A stretch of 44,429 bases of DNA from an uncultured Tenacibaculum sp. (GTDB lineage: Bacteria > Bacteroidota > Bacteroidia > Flavobacteriales > Flavobacteriaceae). The stretch's first letter is position 1. Every line of letters begins with the position of its first letter. Below are positions 1 through 8,700 of this stretch, piece by piece. Position numbers and translations under genes: made by a program. Below the pieces are notes generated by a model that saw only the letters and a program-made list of their open reading frames with translations, was not told the DNA's origin and did not search any database. The stretch spans positions 1 through 44,429 of the forward strand of contig CANLMR010000013.1 in NCBI GenBank assembly GCA_947492185.1, in the 5' to 3' direction.

Positions 1-107
1 TAAAAACAAAAATTTTGAAACTGACTTTGATTTATCAAAAAGAAAGCTTCACATCATTTTCGACAATGTTAGTTAACTAGTTATATGTTTACAAATATAC
101 CTGTTTA

Positions 108-1244
108 TCAGATTAATTTCCGGGATAACAGGAACTTTTGTTCCAAAACATCACTTTTTAATTCGTTGTTTATAAGTTGGTCTAATGGACTTGTAATGTT
201 TAATAAACTTTTTTGGCTAACGTGTGTGTAAATCATTGTTGTTTCTGGTCTACTATGACCTAAAAGTTCTTGAATATGTCTCAAATTAACTCCGTTTTCT
301 AATAAATGGGTGGCAAAACTATGTCTAAATGTATGTGGTGTAACAGGCTTGTTAATTTTTGCAGCTTTACATGAGCGTAGAATAAATTTTCTTACACTAC
401 TAGCTGAGTATTTCGTTCCTTTTAAATTTTCAACAAAAAAATGTTTTGGTCTGTATGTATTGTAGTAGTTTAATAGTAATGGAATAAAACTTTCTGCTAA
501 AATTACATATCTATCTCTACGTCCTTTTCCATTAACTATTCGTATTTGTCTTCTTTCAATATTTATGTCAGATAGCTTTAATTCTAGTATTTCGCTAATT
601 CTTAATCCAGCAGCATATAACAATGTAATAATAGCTCTATGCTTAAGATTTTTTGTTACTCGTATTATAGAAATAACTTCTTTTTTGGAAAGGACAATAG
701 GAAGTTTTTTTGATTTTTTTGGCCGAGTTAATTCTAAGTTTTGAATACACGTTTCAGGGTAATATTGAGTGAAAAGTTTTACAGCACTAATAAACTGACG
801 TTGTGTACTTATCGAATAGTTTCTTTTTAAAAAAACGGTTTCAATAAATTTTCGAACATGAATGTTGTTTAGTTGCTTTAAATCTACATCTGTATAAAAA
901 ATCACAAACTGAGTAATAAAATAAGTGTATGTTTTAATAGTATTCTTGCTGTATCGTTTTCCTTTTAAGAAAAGATAATAACCGTTTAATAATTTCTTTT
1001 GTTCAACATTTAAATCGAGGAGAGTTTCTTTGATGTTATTAATGATTTTGAAACGGTTTAAAACTTTAAGTAACCTTGCTTTGTTTTCTGATGTGAAAGG
1101 TAAGTACCAAGCTTTATTTGAGTTGCTCCATAGCGCAGAAGTACTCTTTTTTAACGTTTTAATTATTTCTGAATCGTAGGAAAAGGAGATTAGTATACAT
1201 ACTACACCTTTATGTTTTTTTGAAGATAAAGTGATTGTTTTCAT
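108..1244 (-). CDS. Tyrosine recombinase/integrase (XerC/XerD type)
   Basis: A 378-aa site-specific tyrosine recombinase that should cut and rejoin DNA through a 3'-phosphotyrosine intermediate. The catalytic set is visible in order: R215 (AAGLRISE), K240 (NGKGRR), H304 and R307 (HTFRHSFATHLL), H330 (LLGHS) and nucleophile Y339 (MIYTHVS). A SAM-like core-binding domain lies at about residues 80-165. Residues 1-70 form an N-terminal extension (SNKAWYLPF...) seen on many Bacteroidota integrases but not on the housekeeping XerC/XerD. The ATG at 1244 is the only good start. No phage, conjugation or cassette genes and no att duplication are visible beside it, so it may be a lone recombinase or the end of an element outside the window. 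Family assignment is firm; substrate is unknown. Confidence 0.93.
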   Translation of the reverse strand: MKTITLSSKKHKGVVCILISFSYDSEIIKTLKKSTSALWSNSNKAWYLPFTSENKARLLKVLNRFKIINNIKETLLDLNVEQKKLLNGYYLFLKGKRYSKNTIKTYTYFITQFVIFYTDVDLKQLNNIHVRKFIETVFLKRNYSISTQRQFISAVKLFTQYYPETCIQNLELTRPKKSKKLPIVLSKKEVISIIRVTKNLKHRAIITLLYAAGLRISEILELKLSDINIERRQIRIVNGKGRRDRYVILAESFIPLLLNYYNTYRPKHFFVENLKGTKYSASSVRKFILRSCKAAKINKPVTPHTFRHSFATHLLENGVNLRHIQELLGHSRPETTMIYTHVSQKSLLNITSPLDQLINNELKSDVLEQKFLLSRKLI

Positions 1245-1309
1245 AGCGTTGATAAAATTACACTTTTAATTCAAAAAGCCAAAACGTATAAAACAATCAG
1301 AAATAAAAA

Positions 1310-1334
1310 CCGCCTACTCATAAAGAATAGGCGG
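1310..1334 (-). terminator. Rho-independent terminator (minus strand)
   Basis: Inverted repeat 1310-1319 / 1325-1334 (CCGCCTACTC and GAATAGGCGG, one G-T pair) with a 5-nt loop. Read on the minus strand the stem is followed by a T-rich run (GGCGGTTTTTATTT). It lies upstream of the integrase start, so it would end a short transcript coming from about 1475, or attenuate read-through into the integrase. Confidence 0.75.
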
Positions 1335-1476
1335 CTAAAAATATCAAAAAAAATTCTCCCGGTTTTCTTTGATGAATTGATATATGTCTTTATTTAAAAA
1401 TTAGATTCTACTTGTATAAAAAGTGTTACTAATGCTTAAAGTTTTCATCTAAACTCTATAGGTTCATGCGAAAAAT
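1310..1476 (-). ncRNA. Candidate small RNA or structured leader between two terminators
   Basis: The 376-nt gap 1245-1620 has no ORF of note but is bracketed by two minus-strand terminators (1549-1573 and 1310-1334). A Bacteroidota-type -7 box TACATTTG lies at 1488-1481 (minus), so a transcript starting near 1475 and ending at the 1310 stem would be about 165 nt. Near its 5' end it can form an 8-bp hairpin, TAGAGTTT-AGATGA-AAACTTTA, with one G-U pair. The -33 element is poor. I do not recognise an Rfam family: it lacks the hallmark sequences of tmRNA, RNase P RNA or SRP RNA. It could instead be an attenuated leader of the integrase. Confidence 0.35.
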
Positions 1477-1480
1477 CGCG

Positions 1481-1488
1481 CAAATGTA
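1481..1488 (-). promoter_or_regulatory. Putative -7 promoter element TACATTTG
   Basis: Exact match to the Bacteroidota TAnnTTTG consensus on the minus strand, placed just downstream of the lipoprotein terminator and upstream of the candidate small RNA. No convincing TTTG -33 element is visible, so this is moderate to weak. Confidence 0.35.
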
Positions 1489-1548
1489 CAGTTTTTCTTA
1501 GAAATAAGTTTTTTTATAAAAGAAAAATTTAAGTTAATAAATTAAAAA

Positions 1549-1573
1549 GCCGCTGTAATGAACTTACAGCGGC
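1549..1573 (-). terminator. Terminator of the SnoaL-like lipoprotein gene
   Basis: Perfect 10-bp inverted repeat GCCGCTGTAA / TTACAGCGGC (1549-1558 / 1564-1573) with a 5-nt loop, flanked by A-run and T-run on both sides. It lies about 48 bp beyond the lipoprotein stop codon and could work in both directions. Confidence 0.8.
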
Positions 1574-1620
1574 TTTTAGATTAACTTACATTAACATAAA
1601 CAATACTACTTAAAGTATAT

Positions 1621-2535
1621 TTACTTATTATGGAATGCGTTTGAAACTACATAGCTATCTTCAAACCAATTCCAAAGAATTACTTTTCCGTCTTTTATTT
1701 TTACACGTAATGCATATGTGAATTTGTTGGTTTGTTTTCCTGTTTTGGTTAATTCACCAATCATGTTTCCAAAAAATGCTGCAGTATCTCCTTTAGAGAG
1801 AGCATCGTTTGGTTCCCATTTAATGGTTTTAAAGTTTGATCCAAATGAAGGTAAAAACTTTTCTAGAATCACTTTTTTACCCTTCCAAGGACCAATCCAA
1901 GGTAGGCTTTTGTCACCTTCATTATGCCAAACCATATCGTCATGCATTAAACTTACCATTTTATCCATATCACCTTTACCCATAGCTCCCATAAAATCCA
2001 TAGCAATTTTCATTGTTTCATCTGAGCTACTAGAATTTTTAGGTTTTAATTGTTGCATGGCTGTAGCCCAATCTTCAATATGATTTGTGCTTACAAATTT
2101 TCCATCTTCCAAGGTGTGCATGTCCATAGTCATAATTTTAAACGATTTTGAACCATCTGTTGGTAAACCCATAAAATCACCATTTGGAGTACCTGTTGCA
2201 ATACTTCGAACAACATACACATCACCTTCATTAACAATTTGTTGAATTTCCCATTTTAAATCAGGTATAAGTTTCCAAAAAAACTCTAATTGCCCCATTA
2301 ATTCTTTAGCATTTTTTGATCCTGCTGAACTTGAAGACTTGTAAGCCTCTGTCATATATGGGGTTAATGCTACAGTAGGTCGAGTTTCTGAATTAACAGT
2401 TAAGGCCTTATTGTAAAAGACTTTAATGGCTTCTTTGTTTTTCATGTTGCTTTTAGAGTTGGTTTTTTGTGCATTACACCCTGTAAACAATATCAATATT
2501 GATATTGAACTAAAAATTAGAGCTAATTTTCTCAT
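1621..2535 (-). CDS. Lipoprotein with two tandem SnoaL/NTF2-like domains
   Basis: 304-aa predicted outer-membrane or periplasmic lipoprotein. The N-terminus has a type II signal peptide with lipobox LFTGC (lipidated Cys20). Two SnoaL/NTF2-like alpha+beta barrel domains follow, at about residues 33-165 and 172-300. The first resembles 'predicted ester cyclases' (IPDLKWEIQQI, GDVYVVRSIATG, FMGLPTDG); the second resembles limonene-1,2-epoxide hydrolase/SnoaL-type folds (MVSLMHDDMVWHNEGD, FFGNMIGELTKTGK). Such domains bind small hydrophobic ligands or catalyse cyclisation or hydrolysis, but no specific reaction can be read here. It sits downstream of an AraC-family regulator on the same strand, with its own -7 box at 2564-2571 and its own terminator. 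The AraC protein is a plausible regulator, inferred only from position. Confidence 0.85.
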   Translation of the reverse strand: MRKLALIFSSISILILFTGCNAQKTNSKSNMKNKEAIKVFYNKALTVNSETRPTVALTPYMTEAYKSSSSAGSKNAKELMGQLEFFWKLIPDLKWEIQQIVNEGDVYVVRSIATGTPNGDFMGLPTDGSKSFKIMTMDMHTLEDGKFVSTNHIEDWATAMQQLKPKNSSSSDETMKIAMDFMGAMGKGDMDKMVSLMHDDMVWHNEGDKSLPWIGPWKGKKVILEKFLPSFGSNFKTIKWEPNDALSKGDTAAFFGNMIGELTKTGKQTNKFTYALRVKIKDGKVILWNWFEDSYVVSNAFHNK

Positions 2536-2563
2536 GATATAATTGATTTGTAATTAAGTACTA

Positions 2564-2571
2564 CAAAGTTA
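2564..2571 (-). promoter_or_regulatory. Putative -7 promoter element TAACTTTG for the lipoprotein gene
   Basis: Exact TAnnTTTG match on the minus strand, 28 bp upstream of the lipoprotein ATG, giving a leader of about 22 nt. The -33 element is not obvious. It lies between the AraC gene stop and the lipoprotein start, which suggests separate transcription. Confidence 0.45.
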
Positions 2572-2631
2572 GAATGAGAGGTAGAAATGTTTAGGTAAAA
2601 AAAAAGCTTTTTAGGGTAAAAATAAGAAGCT

Positions 2632-3507
2632 TTATTTTTTTTGTGTTTCTTTAAATTCTTTTGGAGTTTGACCGGTTTTTTTTCTAAAATACTTAAAGAA
2701 GTTTGTGGGTAAATCAAAACCTGATTGATATGCAATTTCGGTTAGTGATAATTCAGAGTTAATCAATAAGCGTTTTATCTGTAGAATAACAATTTCATCT
2801 ATGAATGCTTTTACTGATTTTCCAATAATACTTTGAGTGATATTATTCAATGTTTTAGAAGTAAGTCCCATTTTATTAGCATAGAAAGAAACTTTTTTGC
2901 TTTCAAAACACTCTTTTTCAATGAATTCTTGAAGTTTGATGAATTTTAAATAATAGTTTTTGTTTTCGAAACTTCGATTTTCTTTTGATTTTATTCTAAA
3001 AAGTTTTAATACTAATACTTGTAATAAACTTCTAATGATAGGAGTAGAGTAGTTGTCTTTTGTGCTTGAAAATTCTTTTTTTATTTGATTGAGCATCAAA
3101 TAAATTTCGTTAAAATCGGTGTTGTTTAATTGAATTTTTGGAGAGCCTAACATTTCATTAAATAGCTGGAATAACTTTAATGTTTCTGATTTATCTGCAT
3201 ATTGAATTATAAAATCTTCGGTAAAAACAAGAAATTTTCCTGAAGCATTACTCTTGTAGAATTTGTGAATATTGTTTTTGCGTAACGTAAATACTGTTCC
3301 TTTTTGATAAGGATATTCTTTATAATTTATACTATGTGTTCCTTCTCCTTCAGTTATAATAGCAATGCTATAAAAAGATACTTTATGATGCTCGAACTGA
3401 TTGTGATCTTTTGGTTGAAGTTTTAAAATATCTTCTAAACTCACAAGGTCAAAATAACCGTGATTTGTTTTTTTACTTTTAAATGCTATTTCTTTAATGG
3501 GTTTCAT
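2632..3507 (-). CDS. AraC-family transcriptional regulator
   Basis: AraC/XylS-type DNA-binding activator of about 291 aa. The C-terminal ~100 residues hold the two helix-turn-helix motifs. The second carries the family signature (SLTEIAYQSGFDLPTNFFKYFRKKTGQTPKEF), close to the classic A-x-x-x-G-F-x-x-x-x-x-F-x-x-x-F-K-x-x-x-G-x-T-P. The N-terminal half is a cupin-like sensor domain (HHKVSFYSIAIITEGEGTHSINYKEY, KGTVFTLRKNNIHKFY), of the kind that binds a small ligand. The frame is open 21 bp further up to a TTG at 3528, but the ATG at 3507 (MKPIKEIAF) is the better start. The neighbouring SnoaL-like lipoprotein is a likely target. The inducer is unknown. Confidence 0.9.
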   Translation of the reverse strand: MKPIKEIAFKSKKTNHGYFDLVSLEDILKLQPKDHNQFEHHKVSFYSIAIITEGEGTHSINYKEYPYQKGTVFTLRKNNIHKFYKSNASGKFLVFTEDFIIQYADKSETLKLFQLFNEMLGSPKIQLNNTDFNEIYLMLNQIKKEFSSTKDNYSTPIIRSLLQVLVLKLFRIKSKENRSFENKNYYLKFIKLQEFIEKECFESKKVSFYANKMGLTSKTLNNITQSIIGKSVKAFIDEIVILQIKRLLINSELSLTEIAYQSGFDLPTNFFKYFRKKTGQTPKEFKETQKK

Positions 3508-3546
3508 AGAAGAGTTTAAATGTAGCAAAATAAAAAACTAAAAGAA

Positions 3547-3574
3547 AAAGCTCTATTATTTAAAATAGAGCTTT
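3547..3574 (-). terminator. Terminator of the prolyl oligopeptidase gene
   Basis: 11-bp stem built on AAAGCTCTATT / AATAGAGCTTT with a 6-nt loop, lying between the oligopeptidase stop (3601) and the AraC start. A second perfect palindrome, TTAAGATT-AATG-AATCTTAA, fills 3581-3600 directly against the stop codon, giving two consecutive hairpins. Confidence 0.7.
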
Positions 3575-3600
3575 ATAGAATTAAGATTAATGAATCTTAA

Positions 3601-5673
3601 TTATTTTAATTTCATTATCAAATAAGAAAAAGTCATTGCAGTTGATTTTGCACTTTGTTCATTAGTTGATGATCCTGCATGTCCTCCCTCTGTGTTTTCA
3701 TAATAGTAAAAAGAATATCCCATATCTTTCATTTTAGCAGCCATTTTTCTAGCATGTCCTGGATGAACTCTATCGTCACGAGTTGAGGTATAGAAAAATA
3801 CTTCAGGATATTTAGTATTAGGTTTCAAATTATGATAAGGAGAATATTTTTTAATAAATGCCCATTCTTCTGGTTTGTCCGGATTTCCATATTCACCCAT
3901 CCAACTTGCTCCAGCAAGTAATTTATTATAACGTTTCATATCTAATAAAGGAACTGCACAAATCACAGCATTATATAAATCTGGACGTTGTGTAAAGGCA
4001 ACACCTACTAATAATCCTCCATTACTTCCTCCACGAATTCCTAAGTGTTTAGGAGATGTAATCTTTTTAGCAATTAAATCTTCGGCAACTGAATGGAAAT
4101 CATCATATACATTTTGTCTTTTTTCTTTTAATCCAGCTTGATGCCATTTTGGTCCGTATTCACCACCACCTCGAATATTGGCTAAAACAAATACAAAACC
4201 ATTTTCTAAAAGATTAGCTCCATAGCTCGCAGAATAAAACGGTAAAGAAGAAGATTCAAATCCTCCGTATGCTGAAATTAATGTTGGATTACTTCCGTCA
4301 AAAACTATGTTTTTTGCATGTACTACAAAATAAGGAACCATTGTTCCGTCATTAGATTTTACTTTAAATTGCTTGATTTCATATTTATCACTATTGAAAT
4401 AAGATGGAAGTGATTTAAAAGCTTTGAAAGTATTGTTTTCTGCGTTCGCATAATAAACAGTTCTTGGTGTTAAGAAGTTTTCAAAACTAAAGAAGTAACT
4501 ATTACTAGTTTCATCTGTTGAGTATACTGAAAGTCTTCCGTGTTCTGGAGCATTAACTTTTTCTTTATTCCATTTTCCATTATTGAATTTGTAGATGTAT
4601 AATTCTCCATTTACATCATTTAAAACATTAAGAAGTAACGTGTTTTTAGTTGTAGAAACTCCCGAAACACTTGATAATTCATTAGGTTGATAAATTAAAC
4701 GAGTAGTATGTTTTCCTTCGAGTAAATCCGAAAAATTTAAACTAATAATACTTCCTTGTTTGTATGTTTTACCATCTATGGTCCAATCAGATTTTAAATC
4801 TAGAATAGCTTGATTATTAAGAATTCCACTCATTGAAGCATTTTCAGGAATATTAAGCGTAACAAATTTATCATTGTGCCAAATCTTCATTTCTTGTGTA
4901 TAGAATGTTTTGGCTCTGTATATTGAAATGTATTTTTTATCACCGTCTCTAGTAACTCCAGCAAAAGAACCAACATCTTTAACATCTCCTTCATGAATTA
5001 ATTCTGCATTTTTTAAAGGAGTTCCTCGTTTCCATAATTTTACTTGGTTTGGGTATCCTGAAGTTGTCATCGTTCCTTCTCCAAAATTTGATGCAATTAA
5101 GAGTGTGTTCTTATCTACATAACTAGAACCTCCTTTAGATTCAGGTATATAAAAACCATTTTTTATAAACTCTTTTTTATTTACATCAAATTCTTTAGTA
5201 ACTACTGCATCTCCACCACCATTAGATAGACGAATTAAGAAACGATCATAGCTTGGGTATAATCCTGTAGCACCTTTGTAAACCCATTTTTTACCATCTT
5301 TTTTACATAAGGCATCAATATCTAAAACTGTTTCCCATTCTGGATTACCTTCTATATATTTTGATTTCTGAGTTCTTCTCCAAATTCCTCTTACGTGATT
5401 TTTATCTCTCCAAAAATTATAAACATAATCACCATACATACTTGGGTAAGGTATACGGTCTGTAGAGTTATAGATTTCAAGAGATTTATCATATATAGCT
5501 TTGTAATTGGGAGAAGCAGTTAGTTTAGCTTCTGTTTTTTTACTATGTTCATTAACAAATTCTAGAGCTTTTTTCCCGTCCACTTCTTCTAGCCAAAGAT
5601 ATTTATCTTCCTGACCTTTTACATTACTACTAACCCCTATGATAGCAATAATGATTAAAATTATTCTTTTCAT
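3601..5673 (-). CDS. Secreted prolyl oligopeptidase, family S9A
   Basis: 690-aa serine peptidase of the prolyl oligopeptidase family (EC 3.4.21.26), which cleaves short peptides after proline. Residues 1-21 are a Sec signal peptide (hydrophobic LIIIAIIGVSS, ending VKGQ), so it should act in the periplasm or outside. Residues of about 25-420 form the S9 N-terminal beta-propeller that restricts access to small substrates. The C-terminal alpha/beta-hydrolase domain carries the triad: Ser550 in GGSNGG, Asp at 633/634 in TRDDRVHP, and His665 in EGGHAG. Length fits the family (about 700 aa). It is followed by a hairpin terminator and preceded by 104 bp without a strong promoter match. Function in peptide scavenging is inferred from the family. 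Confidence 0.95.
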   Translation of the reverse strand: MKRIILIIIAIIGVSSNVKGQEDKYLWLEEVDGKKALEFVNEHSKKTEAKLTASPNYKAIYDKSLEIYNSTDRIPYPSMYGDYVYNFWRDKNHVRGIWRRTQKSKYIEGNPEWETVLDIDALCKKDGKKWVYKGATGLYPSYDRFLIRLSNGGGDAVVTKEFDVNKKEFIKNGFYIPESKGGSSYVDKNTLLIASNFGEGTMTTSGYPNQVKLWKRGTPLKNAELIHEGDVKDVGSFAGVTRDGDKKYISIYRAKTFYTQEMKIWHNDKFVTLNIPENASMSGILNNQAILDLKSDWTIDGKTYKQGSIISLNFSDLLEGKHTTRLIYQPNELSSVSGVSTTKNTLLLNVLNDVNGELYIYKFNNGKWNKEKVNAPEHGRLSVYSTDETSNSYFFSFENFLTPRTVYYANAENNTFKAFKSLPSYFNSDKYEIKQFKVKSNDGTMVPYFVVHAKNIVFDGSNPTLISAYGGFESSSLPFYSASYGANLLENGFVFVLANIRGGGEYGPKWHQAGLKEKRQNVYDDFHSVAEDLIAKKITSPKHLGIRGGSNGGLLVGVAFTQRPDLYNAVICAVPLLDMKRYNKLLAGASWMGEYGNPDKPEEWAFIKKYSPYHNLKPNTKYPEVFFYTSTRDDRVHPGHARKMAAKMKDMGYSFYYYENTEGGHAGSSTNEQSAKSTAMTFSYLIMKLK

Positions 5674-5777
5674 GTTTAGATTTTATAAATTGATTTATTT
5701 GATTTTATAAATGTAACTTATTTATACGTCACTTAATAAAGTAAAATGTTACTGTATACAAATGTTTTTTTAATCAA

Positions 5778-8700
5778 TTATTTAACTTTTACCCTAACAC
5801 CTTTTGAATGACTGCTAAATTCAGGAGCATACATACTTTGAATTGTTGTAATTCCATTACTAAAGTTTCCTTTATTGTTGACACGTACGTCGTATTCAAA
5901 AACATAAACACCTTTTGTAACGCGATCAAAGAAAAAGTTAGTAGCGGCATCTTTAGTACTTTGATAATACCCTAAACCATCTTGCCATTTGTATTGTGAT
6001 AAAACATCAACAGGTTCAAAAGCAGAAGCACGCATATCTTTCATATGAATGAATTCCATATCTCTATCTACTTTCAATTCAATACGAACCGTAACTAAAT
6101 CTCCAACTTCCAATTCAGTATCTGAAATCGCAATTAGTTTTTTACCGGTATCAGAATTCACCTTTTTAAATAATTGTTTAGACAATTGAAGTGGAGTTTT
6201 AGCAGAGGTGATTTTATCTAAATCTTCAAAATATTGCCAGTATAATCCACCCCAAGTTATTCCTTTATCCTTTTTAGTTAAGGTAACTGATGCTTTGTTA
6301 GAAGTAATTTTAGAACCATTCCAAGAGGTTTTAAAATATCCTGTTCCAGCTTCAATTTTAGAATTTTCCAATTTTGTAGGATCTATTACTTCATTATCCA
6401 TTTTTATGGTTACTAATTCCGATGAACTTAACCAATTTGATCCTTGTAATAATAAAGCATATACAGCTTCTGAAGTTGCTTTTGTCGTTTTCCAACGACT
6501 TACTTGCTTATTCTTAAGTAACCATATTTTTAAATTATCAATTGTTTTGGTATCATTCTCAATTTCAGAAAAAGCTTCAATTAGTAATGCTTGTGTTTCA
6601 ATCGGAGCTTGATACCAGTACCAACCCGCTACATTTTCTTTCCAGTACATTCCTAATTCCTCAGAAGTAATACTATTCTCTTTTAAAGATTTCAAAATTT
6701 TATTGGCAACGGTTTCATTTCCACTTCTAAATTGAGTTAGAGCAATCCAACCTTTTCCAGATAAATTAAATGATTTCCAATATTTTGCTGCTTGATTTTG
6801 ATAATAATCTACAGCTTTTTTGGTAGTTCCACTTAAAGGAAAGTTGTCATAGAAACTGCGCATATATAAATATTGAATATCAAAATAACCTACGTGTTGC
6901 TTTTCTAAAAACGAAGGATACGCTTTATCACCATCTTTTTGTTGTATACGTTTAGCCTGTTTTAATAATCGCTCATATCTTTCCGCTATTTCTCCATCTA
7001 AAAATTGAACTGCTTTCGAGAGCATTTGACGTGTATTTGAGTCGAACTTATTAATGCCTAACTTATCTAAATGTCCAAAACCTGAAGCTATATAATTAGT
7101 GATATACACATTTGGATATCTACTTCCTTTAAACCAAGGGAATCCGCCATTCTCCATTTGTAAATTTTGAAGCTTATTGAACGCTTTTTGTCGCTCATTC
7201 TTCATTGTGTTTAAATCAAACAATAAAGCAATGCGTTTCTTTTGTTCACTTTCAGATTGAGCATCTCTTAACCAAGGTGTTTCTTGAATAATTAAAGATT
7301 TTAACTCTTGGTTTTTCTCTAAATTACTCAACAAGGCTTTACTTGATTTCCATTGATTAAATACAGCTTGAATTTTAGGATTAGAATTCGCAATAAAACT
7401 AGCTACAGAATTTGCGTAATATCTCGCAAAAGTTTGTTCCGCACAATCATAAGGATATTCCATTAAGTAGGGTAGTGCTTGTACAGCATACCAAACAGGG
7501 TTTGAGGTAACTTCTAAACTTAATTTATGATGTTTTAGAGAACTAGAAGTATTGTTTTTTAACTTGTCTAACGTAAATGTTTTGGTTTGGTTTGAGCGCA
7601 CCCACATTGGTAACGTTTCTGTAACTAACATTCTATTAGAAAGTACAGGTAAAACATTTTGTTCTCCATCAGAAAAACTTCCTGCTTTAGCAATAACTTG
7701 GTATTGAACAGCTTCAATTGATTCATGAATTTTTAAGTTCCAAGATACTTGAGTATTTCCTTCTGCATCAACCGTGAAATTTTGCTGACTATTTGTGTTG
7801 CTTAATTCTAAATCAATTGATTTTCCTGTAATTGCATTGGTAAGTAATAATTGACTAACTCCAGATAATGTTTTATCTGTTAAATTACTAATCTTAGCAC
7901 TGAATGTAATTTCGTCTTTTTCTCTTAAAAAACGTGGTGCATTTGGTACAACCATTAACTCTTTTTGAGTTACGGTTTCTAAAGTTTTTGTTGCAGAATG
8001 TAAATTTTTAGTATGAGCTAATAATTGCAATTTCCATTTTGTTAATGCTTCTGGAATGGTAAAGTTAAACGATACGTCTCCATTTTCATCTGTTGATAAA
8101 TGAGGATAGAAGAATGCAGTTTCTTGCAGGTTTTTACGAATTTGAACTTGCTCTGATTGATTATCTTTTTCTTCTTCTTTAGGTTCCATATAACCAGAAG
8201 TTACTATTCCTTCTAAATCATCATCACTTTCAGTTTCAGCAAGCTCTTTTGATACAGCGTTAGCTTGAGGCTTGGCTAATTTTCTACTTTTAGCATCTGC
8301 TTTTCCTCTAATCATTACGGTTTCTTCTAAGGCTTCAGATTCCATAACCAAACCTCCAAAATCTTTACGATATTGATTGCCAAAATAAAATCCAAACCAG
8401 TTTAATTGATCGTATTGTAACGTTGGATAATCAATATAATCTCGCCTGTTGTTAAGTATTCTAAAATAATTATTGCCAAAACTATGCTGTCCAGTTACAT
8501 ATGAGCTTAAATTATATGTTGGTTTTATAATCGGATTAAAATCCCAATTATGCTCTTTAAATTGATCAAGAGAAGCATCATACATACTTGCTAGTAATTC
8601 TGCAGAAACTTTATCTTTTTGCGCTCCTTTAATAGTAAAGCTCCAGGTTTCATCTGCTCCTGGTTGTAGTTTATCTCTAAACGTTTTAGTAATTATTTCT

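Noticed and set aside
108..1244. Integrase as evidence for a prophage or integron in this window
   Set aside because: No phage or conjugation genes, no attC-like array and no duplicated att sequence are visible beside it.
1718..2083. 121-aa plus-strand ORF
   Set aside because: Lies wholly antisense to the SnoaL-like lipoprotein; no family similarity and an implausible composition. Shadow frame.
2532..2735. 67-aa minus-strand ORF between lipoprotein and AraC genes
   Set aside because: Overlaps the AraC C-terminal helix-turn-helix in another frame and runs through the lipoprotein promoter; Lys-rich, no motif.
6208..6612. 134-aa plus-strand ORF inside the A2M gene
   Set aside because: Antisense shadow of a strongly supported 2036-aa gene; no recognisable features.
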